Positions 12,701 through 25,351 of a stretch of DNA of 64,000 nt are shown piece by piece. Position 1 is the first letter of the stretch, and each line of letters opens with the position of its first letter. A program made the translations under genes and the position numbers. Below the pieces are notes generated by a model. It was not told where the DNA came from and made no database searches. It saw only the letters and a program-made list of their open reading frames with translations. Origin of the DNA: Patagioenas fasciata (taxonomy: Eukaryota; Chordata; Aves; Columbiformes; Columbidae); the NCBI RefSeq assembly GCF_037038585.1, contig NC_092526.1, forward strand, positions 36,345,501 to 36,409,500, read 5' to 3'.

Positions 12701-15079
12701 TTGAAATGTAGTCTTATATGTTAAATAATCATTCAGTGAATGACAATTTTTACTGATACTTTAGGAGAAATTCAGTAAGCAAGTGATTTTATTAGAGTAT
12801 TGTAAGGAACTCACTGCTGAATTGAAAATTATTTTTCTGTCTGAATATTTTTGTTCATCTTCTTTCCCAGCCTGGATGGTTTCTTCCAGAATGAGGCCTG
12901 TATTATGAAGCAGGGTATCCCTGTGGAAATACTCAAAGCCCAGCCAGACACTGTGCTGGCTGACCCTGCTCGGGCAGGATGATCTGCAGAGGTGCCTGCC
13001 AGCCTCAATCATTCAGCTCTGGTTATACTGGTCCCCATTTCACCCCAGGCAATAGAAAATCATCTGCTCTGCTTCCCTGCAGGTCCCTGAGCTAACCACG
13101 GTTTTTTCAGAGGAAAACATTCTGCAGTCCCAAGGCATTAGCTGAGGCAGAGGAAAATTAAAGAGGGATCTTCTCCCCTCTTTACTGCATCACCTTGGCT
13201 CAGAAGAGACACAGAAAGTGTGGGATAAGGTTTATAAACTCTGAAATAGTTCCTAACTTCTTATTTCAAGGTAATCCTGCTGGATTTGGGACCCAGAGTC
13301 CAGGTTTGGGAACCAGGCAACCCGTTGCTCATCAACTCCCAGTGCCGCCGTGTTTCTGGTCACCAAGCTCTAGCTGGGGGTGGCGGAGGAGCCGTGCAGG
13401 GAGCTGCATGGTTTTTGTCTGTGTGAAAGAGCAGCAGCTTGCAGAAAGTACAGTATCTTGTGCTGATGTTGCTGCCTAGTCATCCTGCAGAAGCTGTAAC
13501 TTGGCAGCTGATCTTACCCCGTCCCTTACAAATGTTTCCATTTATGGCCGGGATTTTCATTTCCCTTTGCCTCCAATCACTACGCAGATGGAAAGTCTCT
13601 GAAAGGGGAGGCCATAGGTTTACATCAGGAGAAACCAGCTGTGTGTATCCATACTTTGTACTGCAAGCGTCTGTTGCGGGAGCACACCACCCAGGATGCT
13701 CAGGGAATTCATTAGGGATCATTTTGGCCAGAAGCAGATACCGTGCCTGTCTGGTGGCAGGAACACAGATGTCATTGCAGTTGTCAATATTTTCCTTGCC
13801 CAGGGCTCCGATAAGCTGTGACATAGAAAGCTGCAGTCATTTGACCTGGTTGTCCCTGCTAGCAGCTGGGTACTGTGCCTGGTCCCACCAAGGGCTGCAG
13901 AGAAGGGGTGGCCACATGAGCAGGCAGTACTGGAGACCCTTGGGGCTGTGCCCATACTGTTCTCAAAACCGTAGCTTCTGAATGCTCCTTGTTGGCCTCC
14001 AGGAAAAGAGGATCCAGTTAGAGAGAGATAGCATGTGGGATCCAGGTTCCTCCCATGAATTACAGATGTGCGGTTTTACAATGTGCTGTACTCCAGCAAG
14101 CCCATGGAAAAAAACATTCCTGGCTTATGAAGAGCTTTAGAACAGATAAAGCCAAGTCGTGACTTGAACTGGACTTGCTCCTGAAAGCTTATTGTGGAGG
14201 CTGGGACTGGGGGAATGGCATTAGGATGTGGCATGGATTCCGTTTTGCGCTTGCACGTTGTCTTGCTTACTGGTTCCCCATCCCCTGTTCCATACCCTGC
14301 TCACATGGAGCAGCGGGCTGAGAACAATTGAGGGGAAAAAAAACCAAACAAATTCCTCACCCAGGGCACCGGATTGGAAAAATAACTGATCTTTCATTTA
14401 AGGCCAGATTTCAGCAAGGCACTGAAAATACCGTTGCTTTTTGCTCCCACTCCACGTACTTTTGTGGAAATTAAGCACGTTCCTCAGTGAAACCCAGGCT
14501 GACTGGCCAGAGGTGGTTGGAGGAGGAGCACAGCTCCTCTCCTGCTCCCAGCAAGGTAGAAAGGGTGCAAAGACTGGAGCACTGACCTGGCAGCTCCATC
14601 TTCATCAGGTTATGGATAACTTCTCCGCGTCCAAATTGTTTCCTTTCAAACATTTGGCTGTCTTCTGGGTATTCTGTAAAAACATGTGATTTCTGGAGAG
14701 ACCTTTTGAAAACAAATCATTGATATTTTTCCAGCCAAAAAGGCCTAATCTTTGCCAGAGCTGATTACTGTATAATCAAAGCATTCGGTTCCTAGGAACT
14801 GGGAGCCACCGTGGGAAGAACAAATGTGTTGTTATTGCTGGGCCCTGATGATGAAGTCCTGTCTACAGCTCTTGGATTTCTGACCTATGTTATGACAAAG
14901 ATTCAAGAAAAGGAGATGGGAGACATTTAAAACCATCACATCATGGCATGTCATCTCTCACCCCGTGTCCTGGGGTGCAGAGAATATGAGCATTATTCCT
15001 TTCTCAAGAGCTTGAGTCCTATCCAGTCCTTTCTTTGCCTGGGCAGGGAGAAGAATGGAAGAGAAGCTAAGAGATGTGT
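3756..15079. other. COL6A1-COL6A2 intergenic DNA, no gene seen
   Basis: The open frames here are short (mostly under about 130 codons), overlap on both strands, and match no family I know. Splice-site pairs do not join them into anything recognisable. The only local structure noted is a 25-bp tandem duplication at 9032-9081. The part around 12.1-12.8 kb is AT-rich. Regulatory elements of the collagen VI genes could lie here but cannot be identified by eye. Confidence 0.6.
9032..9081. repeat. 25-bp direct tandem duplication (two copies)
   Basis: The unit, containing AGGACTTGTCCTTCCTAAG, occurs twice back to back without mismatch at 9032-9056 and 9057-9081. The perfect identity suggests a recent slippage event. 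No coding context. Confidence 0.9.
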
Positions 15080-15720
15080 AAGACCCCATAGCACCCTCCT
15101 CAAATGGGAAGCCAGACCTGGGATGGGTCCTGGTCCAAGCCCCTGGCCTGGTGGCCTGGATCTGGGACCTTCACCATGTGTGGGATCCAGAAGTACCAGT
15201 CTGGGAGCTGCAGTGGGGCTGTGCTGTGTGCCAAACCCCAGGATATATGTGCTGCTCCCCTGCAGGGGGTGCCCAGGGCTCACCCCAGCTAGCCAGGGCT
15301 GTTAGGCGGGCCTGGAGAGTCCAACTGATGGCCTTAGGGGGTGCAATGAGCTGCTAATGGGGGCACTAGTGAGGACTTCTGGTTGGAGGTCAGCACTGAA
15401 GCTGTCCCCAGAACTGATGCAGGAGTAAACAGAGAAGAGAGAGTGACCCCCCTGAGAGGGGGACCCCAATACATAGGACAGGGAAATGGGGAGATTGTCC
15501 TGCAGTGGTTACAGCAATGCTGGGACACCAAAGCTGATGGGATGCAGCTGGTGGGTCGTGAGAGGAGGCTGCTGGGGCCCATGGTGTCCTGTGCAGCGCA
15601 GAAGGTCTTTGGGATGAACTAGTGGAGGGATTTGTGGAGCTGTGGATCAACCCTACTGTTCCTGCAGAAATGGTATCCCCGTGGAGGGACAGCATGCGGA
15701 GTCTGCGATGGGTGAGTATT
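15080..15720 (+). pseudogene. Possible endogenous retrovirus (ERVL-like) gag remnant
   Basis: The conceptual translation of 15383-15622 contains GQGNGEIVLQWLQQCWD. An upstream frame (15151-15357) contains VWDPEVPVWELQWG. Both resemble segments I associate with gag of avian ERV-L-type elements, but this is from memory and not from alignment. The two segments lie in different frames, and no LTR, protease or polymerase was recognised next to them. If the match is right, this is a degraded, non-functional fossil. Otherwise it is anonymous GC-rich intergenic sequence. Confidence 0.35.
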
Positions 15721-18700
15721 CAAGCAGCTGTAGCTTCTGGGGTGTCAATTCTGCATGGGCAAGGGATGAAGCTTATTACAGTGTAAACTCTTTATTCAGC
15801 TCCACATAGGCAAGGGGTGGAGATTGTCACATATGTGCATTTAAACTTGTGACCTTAATTTTGGTGTTTGTAGAGTTAGAAGGGTTGTTTACTGAGTGCA
15901 TGGACACAGTGTTATCATGTCCATCTGAACCGTCTGGGGGAAAGACAGAGTTTGTAGCAGATGTATGTTAAGTATGTGATGATCTTAAAAGACTTTGTAG
16001 TGAATGTATATTCAAATGACAACTCTTAAATACATGTTCCCCTGAAATGTGGAGTTTGGGCTGTATGGAAGCAGGTCCCAGTTCTGGAAACATGTTTTCC
16101 CTGAAAGCAGTACTCTTAAGTCAGCATGATGCTATTGAAACTGGGGCTGTTGCTGCTCATGGGTATCTGCAGCTCAGAGGTAGCAAACCCAGGATGTAAT
16201 CTTTACTGGCATTTCTGCTTCAGGTTCTCTCCAGTGTGATCTGTACCAGCCCCTGCTCTCACTGCTCTCACTGCTGCTGGCGCTGGTAGCTGCTATAGCC
16301 AAAGCAGCAGAGGGGTAAATGAGACCTGGCACCTCCCATGCTCCCACACCTATTCCCAAAGGTTTCAAGGGCAAAGCCCTGGACCAGAGGGAAGCTTGCT
16401 GATTGCTCACAGAGACAAAAAACGAAAGAGGCTTTGCCAAAACTGCCTGCTGCCTGTTGTATCCTGTTGCCAGATGCTGCCAGAGCCCCGTCCTCCCCCA
16501 AGGAGATGTCTGTTCACCACTGGCCAAGCTGCGGTCTCTCAATGGGATCCATGTGTTCTTGATGAGAGGCCTGGAGAATTCAATCATCCCTGGTTTGGGG
16601 TTTTCTATCAAGCTTGCTATTACAGCCTTCAATTATCTGGATTTCCCAGAAGGGATGTGGGAGGCTGGTTTCCCCACAGAGTTTCCAGCGGCTCCTGCAA
16701 GTCCTTCCTTCCCCACTTCCCTTTTCCAGCACCCTTCCCCCTTTCTAACTGTGTCTGTTCTTGTGCCTCCCAGGAGCTGGGCTACACTAAATAGCATCTT
16801 GATCACAGATGCACCTTTTTTTTGTGTGTGTGTATCTGACAGAGATGTGCTAAGCAGCCAGGACATCGATCCTGCCTTTGCGAGGCAGCAAGGTGTGCAA
16901 ACAGGAGCAGGCTGCCTTTAAGGATGCTCATGTTCGCCTGATTTCATACACAGTTCAGCTGTTAAGCCTTCAAGTTTCTCCTCTGAGCAGACTGGTGACC
17001 CTGCCTGAGTCACTACCTCAATGTGAAATGAAAATACGTTTTCTGTGCCCAAGAAGATAATTACAAAAAAAAAAAAAAAAAGCATGATTTCTTGCCCATT
17101 TCTGCTTCTCTCTTTATATTTTTATCTTTGTAGAGGGAAGCTGTCGGAGTCTGGATGGCTGAGAGACAGAAAGGAAGGCCAAGAATTGAATGTAACAGAA
17201 CTGTATGTAAAAGACAGTGAGTGCATGCCTACACTTTCACCTCCCCGCTGTTAATTTTGTTTATCATACACTGAAGCTGGAAAATCTCAAGCCTCTTTGG
17301 ACTGGAGATAAGCATTCAAGTTCCACTGGCAGTCTTAAGAGAAAGTAGTATAAACACAAGATGTTGTTTATTGTGTGGATGTGATCAAAATTATTTCATT
17401 TGCTGTTGGAGGTTGGGCTCACATTAATGCTCAAATGAAGAGCACAGACATTCAGTTATGCTGGTAAGAGGGTATATCACATCCCCAGCAAAAATATTTT
17501 AATTTCCATGTGATTTCTTGGGCTGGTTTAAGATACATTAAAAAAGAATCCAAGGAAGGATGAAATGTCCCTCTCCTTCTGCACCTCTGTATTGCTAAGT
17601 TGCTCTGCAGAGTATGTGCTTGTTTTGTCTCAGAGGAATACAAGTTAATAATGCAGCATATTTTTCCATTTGGGTGGGGGGTTTTGTTGTTTTTATTTGT
17701 TTGGGGGGAGTTTTTTGTGTGTGTCAGAGTTTTTTGTTTGTTTTGTTTTACTTTGTAGGAGGACCTTCCAAATCAACTCAGACAAGAATCTTTTTCTTAA
17801 CACTGATTACGTACCCAATTATGTTAGATATCTTATACGCATAAAACTCTTGTTCGAATTTTTATGACACTTGTCAATTGTAACAGGTTTGTCTGACAGT
17901 AGAGAGAAACTTCATTGTCATGTTGTATTTGGCCAGGAGAATACTTCATTACAGAATTCTACATTTATTGGGTGTCAATCTGTAGCTGCAAATGAAACGA
18001 GGGCCTCTAACGTTCTGCATTGGAGCAAAAATTCGAGCATGTACGTAAGGGAAAGGGAGGTGTCAAGCGTTGTGCCAAAAAGCAGACAAGCAACGCTTGG
18101 CTGTACGTGACCCAGGGAGCTGGGCCAAAGAGCTGCACAGGGTTCCCTGGATTCACATCAAATACGTGAAAAGCAGCAGCCATCGAGCTGTGGAAAAGCT
18201 CTGCAGCCCAAGGAACAACAGCTGGGTGGCTGCCCACCACGCTCCCCAGGACGGGGATGTCCCGAGAACAGGGCAGCTCCCGCAGGCTCTGCCCTGGGAC
18301 AGCAAAACAAGTCTTGGGGGAGCTCAGCACAAGAAGTCGTTCCAAGGAGGGCTGGAGACATGCTGGGCTTCAGTCTTGTGGCTTAGTGGCTGAGGTGGGT
18401 GTGGATTTCGGAGGTCTCTGTCGCTACAGTTCAGAGCCACATCTGTATGTCTGGCATAAACTGCTAGCAAGACTTGAATTAGCTGCAAAATTCTGTTTTT
18501 GCAAATTTTTGTGATTGCAATTTTGTGCAAAAGTTTTGCAAATCATTGTTAGTTTAACCTGTGACAAATTTGGCTCCTTATTCAGGTTGTGAAAGGGGTC
18601 ACAATGGCATCTCTTGCTCCAGGACCGCACTCGTCTTGCAGAGAGTTTGGGGGCAATGTTGTCAGTGAGTAGCTAGATACAGTTCCTTACCCCTGCAGAA

Positions 18701-21700
18701 ACTCCAGAAGATATCACTGTTCAGTCTTACTCACTGTCATTTACCTGTGCAGTGTCTTTTGCCTGTCAGTTCATCGATTCATATGAGCCCTGATCAGATC
18801 TTCTAGACCCTTGTTGGCCTCCTTACTGCCTGCATCCATAAGGTCCTGTGGCTTAGAGAGGGAGGGATTATATTTCCGTTTATCTGTAGGATAAAATTTT
18901 AAAGCCAGGCTCATTTCCCAGCACCCCCCCACCACCCGCCCTCCTGACGTTTTGTGGGGATTACAACTTTTCAAGAAGCTAAACTTAATTGTTTTCTCTT
19001 GGTCAGCATCTTTAGTTACAGGTTACAACCCTGAACTCACGGATTTTCATTTAGGACCTGGATCACAGATCCCTAAAGCCAGTAAAAAGCCTCTCATTGA
19101 CTTCAAGGGGTTTTTTCGTACTTCCTTTCTGATTCTTTTTTACTAGTCCCATGGAAATGGGAATTACACATAATCTGTCCCAAGGATTCAGCTACACACA
19201 AGAGTTGATGTTGGAAACATTTGTTTAAGACCCGAAGGCAAGAAAACTGTGTGGTTACAGCGAGACAAAGCTGGGATTAAAGACAAGATTAACATTTCAA
19301 ATAAATCAGTTCAATTGCTGAGCCCCAATGTCTCCTTGCCAGGCCACCAGAATCCTAAGGGAAGTTACCCCAACCAGGGCCAGCCTCCTCCCAGCCCAGC
19401 AGCCCACACTGCTGTACCCCCACATTTGGAGAAAAGGTGCTTTTTCCCTATCTGATCCCTTTCAGCCTCCTCTTTTCCCAGGATAAGGCACTAATTAATT
19501 CCTTTCCTTTCTATTTATACCCATTAGTCATTGCAAAAGTGTCCCCCAGTAGATTTATGTTTCAATATAATTAGTATGTCTTGAGGGAATATTGTTCATA
19601 CACTTAGTTGAAATCTAACAGAGAAAGTCTATATTTTATTTGTAACCTTAGCCAGAGTAGTCATTTCATGGGGAGGGAGTACCCCCAGGCTCCAGCAGTG
19701 AAAAAAGCAAATGTTTAGATAGAAGTTCATCAGCAGAAGGAAACTGAAATCTCTTTCTTAGGTCTGTACATGGCGTTAAGGACTATGGGTGGGGCGGGAT
19801 GTGACTAAGTTCAAAAATGTACATTTTTTTGAACCATCACTGGTAAAAGGCTGGGAAGGGGAATGAGGTTTCCTCTATAAACTATGTGGGGTTTTTTTCT
19901 CTAATTTTCATGGAAACAACACTGCAAGTTTTTCCTTCTCGTCTCTCTGGTGACAAGAAAATAAAACAAATGCAGCTGGGTCATTCTGCTCTTGCTGAAT
20001 TTCACCACGAAGCCCCAAAGACACAAGCTGTGTGTTTTAACTCTCTCTCTACCCTGGGCTATGAAACTAAAGATCATTTGTCATCTCCACAAAGATAGCT
20101 CAGGATTATCCAGCGTGTACTGCGGACCACGGAGGCATCAGCCGCCTCTCCAAGCTCCTGCCTTGCCAAGAAGCCGGAATGTAATTGCTTCACTATGCAA
20201 AGGCTCTTCCCAATGAGTCAACAAATTTTGGGACTCAATCATCTTGAGTTGCTGCATGGAAAAAATGTGCTGCAAGAGATGAAAGCACCAAAAAAGCAAG
20301 GATTGTGAAACTGGCAAAAGGGGAATTATTCTGGGAGAAAGGGTTGCAGACCTCCCTTTCCCCACTCTCTCTGCCCTCTGTCCACCTTTTTCTTTTTACT
20401 TGCTGGGTTCACATATGATCTCGTGTTTTGCTACCTGGCAGCTCTGGGGGCACCCTCCCTTCCCTGGTATTGAGATGCCTGACCTGGCTCTTTCACCCAC
20501 AGCACGGTGGTGAGGAGGCCCAGAAAGGGTCAGCTGGAAGCCCTGGGCTTTCTCCTTATTGGGAGGGAGCAGCTCCAGAACTGGTTGAGGGAGCTGTAGG
20601 AAAGCTGACTCTAGACATGAAACCTGGACTGAGAAACTGAAGGTAAAATATGAACAAGGTCACAAGTATGGCCTCGATTTCAAAAGCACAAACCTCAAAA
20701 TGACAAACTTCAAAACCCCAAAAGAAATTAGGCAGCAAGAGTAGCTTAGCACAGGAGCCCCAGAGCATCCCTGGCTTTTCTTTAAGCCAGCATACCCAAA
20801 CTGGTCTTGGGAAGGGAGATCTTGAGCGAGGGAGAATAAAACTCAGAAAAAGGGTCTCTGCACTAATGAAATCTAAAGGAATGCTTTGGGAGGATTATTA
20901 GAAATGGTGGGGAAGCTGGCTCACAGCTGGCTGTGGATGTAAAGCTTCAGTGAGGAATGACCTGCAGCTGGGACAAAGAGCCAAGAGAACGTCATTACCT
21001 TGATCTCTCGCTCAAAAAACCTCTGTTGTGCAGAGCAGAACCAAAGCATATCCTTGGCCCACCAACCAAAGCGAGGTGCATCACACCAGTGCCCTACTGG
21101 TGGCATTGAGGGTGGCTCCTGCAAGCTCCTCTGAAGTCAGCAGCGTGGGACCAGCTGGAACATGTTGGGGCTGCCACCTCCATTTCTGGGTACTCATTTT
21201 CCAGCCGCTGTCTCTGGGATCTTGAGCTCTAGTGAAAAAAAACACAAGGTCACAGATACGGGTCTATGCCTGGCAAGGTTTCAACAATACCGTAGGCTGG
21301 GAAATCCTTGGGACTGTTTAAAGTTAAAGTCTAGAAACTCCAAACAGTACTTCCGTCTGTGTTAGCAGACAACAATTTACAAGCACGCAATTGCTGTATA
21401 TAAAAATGGGCTGCTAAGTAAATAAGAACTGCAATGCAATAGGAGACTTAAAAGTTAACACCAGAACATTAAAATAGGAAAATGTATGCAAAGCTCAGGT
21501 TGCACTTGTGTGTTCATGATGACTCTCTAAACATCCTGGAGCAGTCGGCTTTAATGGCCTGAATCCCGGGAAATGCTGCTAAAATATGGTATCAAATGAA
21601 CATGTGCTTTTTTCTTCAGAAAGATTCCCCTTTGTGTCTCATTTTACCACGACTCAAGAATGTCAAACGCAGTGGGGGCTGTCGCTCACGTACATGACCT

Positions 21701-21770
21701 GGGTCAATCTATAAAAATGAATGTGTTTTTTTTCTTCTTTTGTTTCTTTAATAGCTGTCTTCTCTTGGGC
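15721..21770. other. Intergenic DNA, no gene seen
   Basis: Only short unrelated open frames are present. Homopolymer runs occur (A17 near 17065, T/G-rich sequence at 17670-17760). The overlapping frames near 16170-16920 on both strands show no domain, no consistent splice structure and no recognisable family. Nothing else can be supported. Confidence 0.6.
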
Positions 21771-22215
21771 ACCAGTGAGGATGAGCAAGACCTGCCAGGG
21801 ATGCCTCAGAGCCAGCTGAGCCTGCACCCAGTGACCACACAAAGGGTGGTGAGGACCAGAGGACGGACCAGCACAGATAATATTGTATTAGAGGTCTGCT
21901 GCAGACCCCCTGAGGAAGAAGAGGAGGTAAATGAAGTTTCCTTCAGACACTTGGAGGAATCCTTACAGCCACCGCAAGAGGTTTCTGTAATGGTTCAAAG
22001 GCAATTTCTTGGTGGAGGTGATGAATGAACTGACTAGGGGAGGTGATCTTTTGGGACTTGCTACTCAGGCACAGGGAAGAACTGGCCGAAAATGAGAAGG
22101 CTGGAAGCAGCCTTGTCTGCAGGGACTATGAGACAGGGACGCTTGAGGTGCTGAGAGAAGTCAGCAAGGCAAAGAGCAGGATTACAGCCCTGAACCTCGG
22201 AGGAGCAGGGGTTTG
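21771..22215 (+). mobile_element. CR1 LINE fragment, ORF2 endonuclease region (degraded)
   Basis: One frame reads TRGRTSTDNIVLEVCCRPP followed by an acidic EEEEEVNE stretch and HLEESLQ. After a frame change near 22030 a second frame reads LLLRHREELAEN, then LEVLREVSKAKSRITAL. These match the usual CR1 ORF2 endonuclease order, in which a D-N-I-V-L-x-V-C-Y-R-P-P type block is followed by an R-E-E-L-V block and then V-x-K-x-K-S-R-I-T-A-L-D. The DNA between them is shortened: the expected GDFNHP part is missing or degraded. There is no reverse transcriptase part here, so this is a dead, truncated copy, sense to the window strand. Confidence 0.8.
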
Positions 22216-22639
22216 CCTGTTGGGGGTGTGGAATACAAATGCATTGTATGAATTGAGTTAGGAAGCAGAAGTTTAGAAAATGGCGACTACAAAAGGGTGT
22301 AAATATCCAACCTTCTGTTTGCTGTCAGTGAAAATACTGAGATTATCAACTGCCTACTTACAAATATTTGAGAACTGGTATTCATTGTTTTCACTAAGCA
22401 CTTAAAAATCTTGACCTCGTTTTTGGTTCTTTTCACATCTTTAAAAAACAAGACCCTTGGAGACCACTGTATAGTCTCAGAATCACATGAAAGGTGGAAG
22501 CAATTGCAGACAGACGCAAAGAAACTACAGTAGCTGTTTTCCAGAGAACCACAGCAGTCTCATAAAGCTATTTCAGATGTATGTATGTGATTTAAAACTA
22601 GGAGATTGAATTTTACTGTGGGCTACAACTCTGATGTAA

Positions 22640-22662
22640 ATATATATATATATATATATATC
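22640..22662. repeat. (TA)n microsatellite
   Basis: A short run of about eleven TA units in AT-rich intergenic DNA. Confidence 0.9.
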
Positions 22663-24171
22663 AATATACCATAAATCACATTTAAATCTAGAAGGGTATG
22701 TAAATGAAATAGTAGCCGTCTGTGCCTGACACCCTTACTTCAAACTCTATACAGGGTCATAGAGGAGAACAGAAAATTAAACAGTTTTTTCCTTCTTTCT
22801 ACACTTCATTTTCCTCCATTTTCTGTTTCTCTATTTTAAATGTGATTAAATGCTAAGTATCTGTTCAATACATACGGTGTTCCGTGAGCAGTAATGATAG
22901 CATGCAGGTCAGATACACATATACATAACAAGCACTATGTATAAAAGAGGATCACTGCACACAGAAAGCAATGTCTTTGCCATCTTGATTCCTCTTACAA
23001 AGAAGAAATTAGATACTAGATACATTTTTGTTACTGTCTCAAAAAGTTCCTGCCCCATGTTCATTTTACTCTAGAGCTTCATATGTTTTTATCCCACTCA
23101 CAAGAACAAAAACTCAGTAACAAAGAACTAGCTCAGGCCTTTAATGATGACAGCTATAAAAGAAGACTGTAAAAAAGCCCAACAAATCCAGGAAAAAAAA
23201 AAAGCAATATCTTGTTTTGTGGTTATTTTGTAATTTCAATGTAAACAAGACATACTACCGCTTCAGTGTGCCTGTGTGTCAGACCACCCCAACACAGGAA
23301 GCAAACTTGCCAGATGTGGCCATCTGTGGCAGAGGTGTGAAGATAATATTCCTACAGATGTCATGAAAATGGATGCCTAGGTAGGTGAAAAAGTTAGCCT
23401 TTTTTATTGAGGGAAAGGATGCAACAGGGAGCTGTTTTGTAAAATGTAGGAGAATCCTCACGAGGACAAGGCATTATGTCATATCAAGCTGCAAGAAGAG
23501 GTATTGATTTGACATGAGAAAGTTCATAGAAAGCTAAGAGTCTGTATGTCTTTTGGTGAAGGAACTGCAGTTAAAAGGCAATGTTCACAAGTCAAGGAAG
23601 GAAGAGGGACATATCTGGGCCTGTGTTCTGTTCTTTGCTACACTTTGGGCACTCTCCAATGTCCAGATGTGCTGTTTGTGATGAGGCATCTTGCTGGAGA
23701 AACAGCTCTGCAGGGGCAGATTCACCTAGAAATAGACATACTGAGCAATGATTAGAAGCAGCATTGATGGGTACTCATGGATGCAGCAGAGCTTGGACAC
23801 AGCAGCAAAGAAGGAAAAAGAGATGGCTGGGTAAGTGGTGTGTTTGCTGGATTGATGGAAGGTGACTGCTTTGCTTAGACATCTCATGTACTGTCGTGTA
23901 AATCACTGTCATCAGAAGCTGGACTCCTCCTCTTCACTAAAGATGCTTCAGAGGAAAAGTAACCATCCCATTTAGAGCTGCAGCAGTGCCCCTGGAAAGG
24001 GGGTCTTCCAAGGAATCGCTGAGAAATTTCTTGTTTCTCAGGTAAGCTTATTCTTCAGTGTCCCCTTGCTCCAGAATGAGTCCTGCTTCTGTCACAGGGC
24101 TTGGAGGTGAATAGGTAAACAGCCCCAGAAAATTCTAGGCTGTGGCTGTGGTTCCTATAGGTGCTGCCTGA

Positions 24172-24335
24172 ATATCAGAGAATCATTTATGTTGGAAAAG
24201 ATCTTAGGATCGTCAAGTCTGACCATAAACCTAACACTGCCAAGTCCACCAGAGTACTCCTGGTGAACATGCTGACACTGAAGCTGCTCCAGAAATGTAC
24301 CATTTTAAGCACTAGCAGCTACACAGAATTGGATT
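24172..24335 (-). mobile_element. CR1 LINE 3' fragment, reverse orientation
   Basis: The plus strand reads CAGAGAATCATTTATGTTGG, then AAAAGATCTTAGGATCGTCAAG, then CACTGCCAAGTCCACCA, and ends near AAGCACTAGCAGCTACAC. This is the reverse complement of the typical CR1 3' end, whose tail lies at the left. The many substitutions indicate an old copy. Confidence 0.8.
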
Positions 24336-25029
24336 TATTATTTTCACCCGGTAGTTCAGATGTCTTTTGCAAACGCAAACAGCCTGAGCAACATGTTCCT
24401 GTAGATCAGGACTGGTGGGGTTAGCAGCTTGTTCTGAGATCTCTTGAGACAAATCCTTTGCTTATGTCACTACTTGGGAGTCAGTAGAGTGAAGTTAGGG
24501 TTAAATTGGGTTTTCCCATTGCAATTATCTTGTCTGGCAGCTATGGTCTGATCCTGGTCCCTTCACACTGCCCATTTTTCGCAAAAGTTTGGAAACAAAG
24601 GTATAACTCAAGGGATAACAGGCCACGTTCCTAAAAGTCGTTGCTGTTCTCCATATTTTGTTGGGACGTTTGCCCCAATTTTTCATTTAGCAGAGCTAAA
24701 AATTGGCTGTGAGATTTAAAAAAAAAAAAAAAATCAATAGAGAGAGGTTGTACTCAGACTTGGATGATTCTGAGCAAGTCTTGGATATTTGTAAAAGCTA
24801 AGATGCAAGTTGCTCTTTTTTGAAATGTTCTATTTGTTCCACTCAGGGCACATTACTAGGATGGGAAGAGGAGGAGGATGTGGGGGGAAAGAAAAGAGGA
24901 ACACTATTTGATAGTATGAATATGTTGAGGCAGCAATGCCAACTACGAAAAGGGGCTGTTCATCATGGAAAAATGAGATTCCTTCCAGCTTGTTTAAAAC
25001 TAAGACGCCTCCAGCTCCAAAGATGACAA

Positions 25030-25351
25030 CCCAGCCCAGCATCTGCCCTGGGAGGGGACCGTCCCGAGGTGTCTGTGGACCCACAGTGACTCTCCGTGGA
25101 TGCCCGGAGCTACTACAGAAGAGGCTCTGTCTGGTTTCGGAGGAGGAGGGACATCGAGAGAAGTTCCAGCCTGCGAGGGCACAGAGTGACTGCGCTGGAG
25201 ACGCCCCTGCTGCTCCTCCCCACACCCCAGCACCCCCAGCCAGCCGGGGATGCAGGAGCCATCCTGACACCAGCCGCTCCGCAAAGGCCCTTTTTTTCCT
25301 GTCATTTCTGGGGCTTTTTTGGCGGCAAGCTTTGATGACCTCGTTTTCCAG
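25030..25351 (+). promoter_or_regulatory. Candidate COL6A2 promoter / untranslated exon 1 (CpG-enriched patch)
   Basis: This 320-bp stretch is the most GC- and CpG-rich part of the COL6A1-COL6A2 intergenic region (CpGs in CCGTCCCGAGG, CTGCGCTGGAGACGCC, AGCCGCTCCGC and GGCGGC). It has C-rich CTCCTCCCC/CACCCCCAG tracts and no TATA box. It ends in TTTTCCAG followed by GTAGGC, a usable donor. The first coding exon of COL6A2 begins with an acceptor at 29677/29678, so at least one untranslated upstream exon is required; this patch is the best positioned candidate, which would give a 4.3-kb first intron. It is an inference only; no transcript evidence is available. Confidence 0.35.

Noticed and set aside
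13439-13981. 180-codon plus-strand frame in the intergenic region
   Set aside because: No recognisable motif, no matching splice structure, and competing frames on the other strand; its length is expected by chance over 27 kb.
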